A model generated the notes under the pieces. The model made no database searches. It was not told the origin of the DNA and saw only the letters and a program-made list of their open reading frames with translations. Of a stretch of 64,000 bases of DNA, positions 59,116 through 64,000 are shown piece by piece; position 1 is the stretch's first letter; every line of letters begins with the position of its first letter. The stretch is taken from assembly GCA_022495005.1 (NCBI GenBank), contig JAGYXB010000612.1, positions 1,922,001 to 1,986,000 on the forward strand, given 5' to 3'. A program made the position numbers and the translations under genes. Origin of the DNA: Rhyacophila brunnea (taxonomy: Eukaryota > Arthropoda > Insecta > Trichoptera > Rhyacophilidae).

Positions 59116-59751
59116 AAATGTGGAACAATAATTTTTTTGTTAAACTGAATAGTTGATTACAATTTTATTTTATCATAATTAGTAGGTCCCCATATTTAAT
59201 TATGTACGAGTAGATACGTACCTATTTCATTTTGAAAAATAACAATACCTAATAATATTAATAATATAAGCGAAACCTTAAAAATACCAATCATTTATTT
59301 TTATTTTACCTGTATGTGGTTAAGTATCTACAAGCAAAACTATTAATTTAAAAAGTCAAAGTATTTTTAATTTATTTAACAACCCCCCCTTTCGTAAAAT
59401 AAATGGGTACTCATGTTATTTATTTTAATACTTAATTATTAATGGCCTGTCATGATAATTAAGATGAAATTTATTTAAATAAAAACAACTACGCCAAATA
59501 GCGTAAGCGACATGCCTGGAAAAAATATCGCGTCATAGACATAAGCAAAACAGCGTTACCGCCACTATCTCGAAAACTAAAAGCACTAATGCAATTGTTT
59601 TATAATTTCCGTATAGACAGTAACCAACTATTATTAACCACATTAACAGAATTCATTTTTGGAACTAATTACGGAAATAATTTTAAAAAAACCTTCTCCT
59701 GTAAAATTTATAAATTGTCGCTTACGTTGTTCTGCCGATTAAGGGTCGATA

Positions 59752-60567
59752 TATTCCGAGTCTATATCAATCAACAAGTATACAGATGTTCGTGAAAGCG
59801 TGGACTTTCCACCTTAAAGTAAAATTAACTTAAGGAGTTAAAATGAAAACAAGTCACTAACCGTTATCATTCGGGTAAGTACTTAGGTGAATATTGCTTT
59901 GAGTTCTGTCTGTGTCAGCAGTCGGCACAAGTAAACACTCATGTCTTCGTCTGTCAGCGGGGCCGCAGACAAGCAAGGCAAGCACAATTAGATACAATCA
60001 GTGTTGCTAACTGTCGGTGACAAGAACATGCCAGATGTGGTACGAAAACAAGCTATTCTATTTAAGTACTTATCTTTGCTGATCTAAAAAAAAGTTCAAA
60101 AAAAAAAATGCGTATGCATCTAAAGATCACACCAGATTTTTCCAGAAACTCAATTCAAAATTGACAAAAAATAATTAATTAATCTAACAACATACGATAA
60201 TTAATAACCTCCACATAACTTTGCAATTGTACACAGTGACAAGATTTGTGTGTAATACGCACTACGTATTAGTTTATTAACAAATGCCAGGCGCCTGATT
60301 GGCTGATTTCATTAAATAATTCAAAAAAATATATTCCAAATTGTAAGGTTACGTGAAGTGTGGCCTAATAGTAGAATCCCCGATGATCGCCAATCCGATG
60401 TCACATTTAATTAGTTATAATATCTGATACCAATGTAGGTATCACTATAATGCCAAGAATGCTCTTATTGTTTCATTTTACCTTTTGTTTTATTTCTCAA
60501 GTAGGTACCGACCTACTTTCGTTTAATATCTGAATAAATAAACTAAAAATCTAGACGTAGGTATAAA
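59752..60567. other. AT-rich, nothing recognised
   Basis: No coding or repeat signal noted. Confidence 0.3.
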
Positions 60568-61019
60568 CGTAGGTTAAAATGGAAATTTTATGGTATTTTC
60601 AGAGCATAAGCCTGGACATTCCTTAAAAGTTGTAGATAATAGAAAATAATTTTGCTGGAATGAAATGCCAATAGAAATGGCGTACTTCAAACAACCTTAT
60701 TCTTATGCCGGGTCCACACTGGCAACATGTCGCCGCCAACCTCGTTAAATTTTACGATAGTTATCATAATTGCTTAAGAAATTTTACGATAATTATCATA
60801 CTTATCGTAAAATTTAACGAGGTTGCCGGCGACATGTTGCCAGCGTGGACCCGGCATAAGAATAAGGTTGTTTGAAGTACCTACGCCATTTCTATTGGCA
60901 TTTCATTCCAGCAAAATTATATTCTATTATCTACAACTTTTAAAGAATGTCCAGGCTTATGCTCTGAAAATACCATAAAATCTCCATTTTAACCTACGTG
61001 GCGCATGTGGGCCGTTAAC
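60568..61019. mobile_element. Long palindrome (foldback) of the TTAA-MITE family
   Basis: Two arms of about 200 bp (60568 to about 60770 and about 60800 to 60998) are near-perfect reverse complements around a short AT-rich centre (CTCGTTAAATTTTACGAT). The right side continues to GCATGTGGGCCGTTAA, the family's terminus and TTAA. The left terminus is missing. Inner blocks match 30360-31051 and 25777-26060. Confidence 0.85.
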
Positions 61020-61880
61020 CCTTTTAAATATTACAAGAGGGAGTTAATAATGATCGGCGATACAGGGACTTCTATATTTAGCGTTATATTGCAAACATTC
61101 CCCCCATTTAGTTACATAGAGGTAATTAAGGGCGTATCCGGGGGCTGTGGTGTTCGTAAATTAAATACGATATACCATGTAATTGTATGTAAATCATATT
61201 TCGCAAAGGGCTTACAGTTTGCACCACATGTAGCCCGCAAGTTGCTAGGTAACGATATTTGAATATTTTGGTCGCGGCAAATTTGTCCTTCCGAATGGGC
61301 AAAGTGGTTGGTGGGTTGTTTGTTTGTATCGATCTCGAAGAACGGAAAACTTTCTATCCTGGCTGTATAAATAAAATTCACACAAAGGTGATTTATTATT
61401 AGTAGTCAGTGACGAAGAATTCTTGATGGACGGAGATAAACGTTTAAATCTACTCTTAAATAAACGTTTAAATCTACACGTAAATGTAAAAGGGTAGATA
61501 TACGTTTGCCATTTAAGCGAAAGTTTACCTCACCTGTCATAGTCTTTTTAATCCGTAAACGTTACCTTTTATTTTCTTACACCTTATTTGATTTCATTAT
61601 TTTTTGTATTTGTTTAATAATTGGCTAGCGTTGTGCAGAAAGGAACCAGTTCACACCCAACTCAAACTGAGATAATGGAGTTTACGTTTTAGAACACGAA
61701 TATTAGTCAATTTATTAATTTAAATGTGAAACTAGAGGACGAGTTAATTGAGTTAGCATTTACTTGGTAGAATTCCATTTTACAAGGACTGAAAATATAA
61801 ATAATATAAAATTCTACAGGTTTTTTTTAAAAAAGGCTTTGTCGATAGCTATTTCGGTTGTAACACCATTATCAAGACTA
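61020..61880. other. Non-coding
   Basis: A short local duplication of AAATAAACGTTTAAATCTAC lies near 61440-61480. The 85-codon plus frame at 61005-61262 has no recognisable domain. Confidence 0.3.
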
Positions 61881-61950
61881 GTCTTCCTTTTCTCGACGTT
61901 TTGGGCTCGTTGCAGAGGCCATTATCAAGAGATGATCATTATCATATTTA

Positions 61951-63235
61951 CGAGGGTGGGTCAATAAGTCCTTAGAAAAGCCGACAAGTGGCGCGACTAG
62001 TACTGTAAACGGTTTGTTTTCATGCAGCGGCACTACCGATTCAGTATGCTGCGAAGTTTCAATCAGATTGGTCGGGTTGTTGTGTGTTTCTCGTACATTA
62101 AAAAAAAAATTTGCTTGTTTACAAAAAATGGAGAAAATTGAGTTTAGAGCTGTTATTAAACATTTTAATATAAAGGGTTAACAGCAAAGGAAATAAAAAA
62201 TGAGTTGGATTTAGTTCACGGCATATCTGCTCCTTCACTTGCAACTATTTATAACTGGTTAAATGAATTTAAACGTGGTCGTACATCAACAAAGGATGAA
62301 CCACGCTCAGGACGTCCTGTAGAGTTAACTACACCAGAAATGTTCAATAAAATCCACGATATGGTGTTAAGTGACCGAAAATTAAGGTTGAGTGAGATAA
62401 TTGAGGTTACAGGGATCTCAGAAGGTAGCGTAATTTCTATTTTACATGACAAATTGGGCATGAAAAAAGTTTCTGCAAGATGGGTGCCGCGTTTGCTCAC
62501 AGTCGACAATAAACGAAATAGGGTGGTGGCCTCTAAAGCCCTGTTGTCGCTCATGCAACGCAATCTGGATGAATTTTTTCGTCGCTTTGTGACTGTAGAT
62601 GAAACATGGATACACCACTATACTCCCGAGACGAAAGAACAGTCAAAGCAGTGGATTGCGAAAGGCGAACCATGCCAAAGAAGGCGAAACCGTAAAATCA
62701 GCTGGTAAGGTTATGGGTACTGTATTTTGGGATGCACGTGGAATTATTTTCGTTGACTATTTGGAAAAAGGAAAAACAATAACAGGGGATTATTATGCAT
62801 CTTTATTGGACCAGCTAAACAACGAAATTAAAGAAAAACGGCCTCATTTAAACAGGAAAAAAATCCTCTTTCATCAGGACAATGCCCGTTCACACATGTT
62901 TACGATCAATGGCTAAAATTGAAGAATTGAAGTTCGAATTGGTCGACCACCCACCGTATTCGCCAGATTTAGCCCCCAGTGACTTTTTCCTTTTCCCAAA
63001 CTTAAAAAAATGGCTAAGTGGACAACGTTTTTTTGCAAATGAAGAAGTCATCGATCAAACAAATGCTTATTTTGAGGACCTTCCGAAAACTTATTTTTCT
63101 GACGGTTTAAAAAATTGAGAAACGTCTAACCAAGTGTATTGAGCTCCAAGGAGATTATGTTGAGAAATAAAAAAAAAATACAAAAATAAAAACTGTTTTA
63201 ATGCTTTTTTCTAAGGAATTATTGACCCACCCTCG
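61951..63235 (+). mobile_element. mariner element, irritans-like, complete ends
   Basis: Inverted ends CGAGGGTGGGTCAATAAGTC (left) and CGAGGGTGGGTCAATAATTC (right, reversed) with TA duplicated at 61949-61950 and 63236-63237. At 1285 bp it has the standard mariner length. Its only gene, the transposase, is frameshifted. Confidence 0.93.
62128..63170 (+). pseudogene. mariner transposase, frameshifted
   Basis: Full-length but broken. It starts ATG GAG AAA ATT (MEKIEFRAVIKHFNIKG), then a one-base loss near 62180 shifts to LDLVHGISAPSLATIYNWLN and the helix-turn-helix region with RSGRPVELTTPE. WVPRLL and FVTVDETWIHHYTPETKEQS (first catalytic D) follow. A shift near 62670 leads to SAGKVMGTVFWDARGIIFVD and FHQDNARSH (second D). 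A shift near 62895 leads to HPPYSPDLAPSDFFLFPNLK, with the third D about 34 residues after the second, the mariner DD34D layout. A last shift at about 63116 gives EKRLTKCIELQGDYVEK and TAA. Motif forms (VTVDETW, HHYTPE) point to the irritans-like subfamily. With four shifts it cannot make an active enzyme, though domains are well preserved, so decay is recent. Confidence 0.88.
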
Positions 63236-63297
63236 TAGATTATCAAATCATCTCTTGATAATGGCCTCTGCAACGAGCCCAAAAGGTCGAGGAAAGA

Positions 63298-63875
63298 ATG
63301 AAGAAGTACACACGGTGGAATCCCAAAAATTTATTACAATCAAAAACTAATAAATAATAATAAAAAAATAAATAAACAAATGACGTATACGTATATAATT
63401 CCGGCAAAGCCGTTTTTTTCAGAAAATATATCGTGCCCATATAATATAGCATTACACTAATTAAATTAAACAACAATATCCAATATTTATTCGTATTTAT
63501 TAATGTCTTTCTGCCAAAGTTGACAGTTAACACCTTTAAATTGACACATTACAGTTTCTAGCCAAGCGGCAAAACAACTCTCACAAACAAGTGCCACAAT
63601 TTCAGTAAGTGACGATAATCGAGAATGCAATTAAATTGTAAGCTGTGGAGTGGCTATGGTTTACCACACTCATTGTAATTCTTCAACTAAAACACACATG
63701 TCTATTAATTTGACTGAGCTTATGGTCAAAATCATATTAAATGACAGAGAAATGTAGTTGCTTCCACATTACCTCGAAAGTTCGTTATAACTAGTAGTTA
63801 TATTACGAATTCACTGTAGGCTTTCTGAAAAAGTTATATTAAAACTACGATACACACGCACACTTAATAATAAAA
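63298..63875. other. AT-rich, nothing recognised
   Basis: No coding signal or repeat partner. Confidence 0.3.
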
Positions 63876-64000
63876 TAATTACAAGATAAAAAGAACTTTT
63901 TATCTAGTACCACGTTTTTAAATTATCTGTTGAATCATATAAACTTGACAATTCTATGTATTAATAATTTAGGACAACTAAGGCAATTGTCAACAAATCA
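63876..64000 (+). repeat. Unclassified dispersed repeat, copy 3 of 3, cut by window end
   Basis: Matches the start of 43537-44222 through AATTTAGGACAA and GGCAATTGTCAACAAATCA. It continues beyond the window. Confidence 0.8.

Larger units (their letters stand above)
57207..59751 (+). mobile_element. DNA transposon with perfect 36-bp inverted repeats, superfamily unassigned
   Basis: TATCGACCCTTAATCGGCAG opens a 36-bp repeat (57207-57242) whose exact reverse complement closes the element (59716-59751). Subterminal relatives of the inner motif (AACGTAAGCGACA) recur near 57290, 57410 and 59500, as expected for transposase-binding sites. The duplication is not resolvable (TA or ATAT). It carries one broken plus-strand transposase-like gene and a nested MITE. 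Confidence 0.85.
61883..63297. repeat. Foldback arms around the mariner
   Basis: Left arm 61883-61936 (with TTTTGGGCTCGTTGCAGAGG and CCATTATCAAGAGATGAT) has its near-exact reverse complement at 63247-63297. The mariner sits between them, so it inserted into the centre of an inverted-repeat element. Confidence 0.85.

Noticed and set aside
1..64000. CRISPR arrays, bacterial operons, prophage or plasmid features
   Set aside because: No regularly spaced direct repeats and no prokaryotic gene organisation; everything seen is eukaryotic.

Overview
The window looks like AT-rich, intron-rich eukaryotic DNA, most likely from an insect. Reasons: spliced exons with GT/AG borders, AATAAA-type poly(A) signals, very low coding density, and transposon families common in arthropod (notably lepidopteran) genomes: piggyBac, irritans-like mariner, hAT, pogo/Tigger, RTE-like and R1-like non-LTR elements, and tRNA-derived SINEs. 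No operons, Shine-Dalgarno sites, CRISPR arrays or clear functional tRNA/rRNA genes were seen. The species cannot be named from sequence alone.

Left part (1-7 kb): the 3' end of a plus-strand gene for an arginine/serine-rich protein, in three exons (671-980, 2102-2195, 6675-6859) with consistent splice phase. Both introns are filled by transposons. The second intron holds a three-layer nest: a hAT-type element (2498-6573) contains another hAT (2906-6392), which contains a piggyBac element (3244-6026) with an uninterrupted 554-codon transposase. Each layer has its own target-site duplication (7/8 bp, 8/8 bp, TTAA), so the order of insertion can be read directly.

Middle part (7-57 kb): almost entirely non-coding. 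The one host-like coding signal is a probable first exon (16136-16202) encoding a signal peptide followed by a GT donor. If real, most of the remaining window may be the long first intron of a secreted or membrane protein gene. Around it are pogo-like elements (7363-8171, 8994-9400), many MITEs with TA, TTAA, 3-bp, 6-bp or 8-bp duplications, R1-like pol fragments (23.2-24.0 kb), a 5'-truncated RTE-like insert with a 22-bp duplication (43685-43848), three tRNA-like SINE families, an unclassified long-TIR element (34272-35047), and several GC/CpG-rich islands that could be regulatory.

Right part (57-64 kb): a 2.5-kb DNA transposon with perfect 36-bp inverted repeats (57207-59751). It carries a broken transposase-like gene of a family I recognise by motif but cannot assign to a superfamily, and a palindromic MITE has landed in that gene. 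Next come a 430-bp near-perfect palindrome (60568-60998) and a complete-ended but frameshifted mariner (61951-63235) inside a pair of foldback arms. The window closes in a third copy of a repeat also present at 19.6 and 43.5 kb. The most notable content is the organisation of the mobile elements rather than any host pathway.
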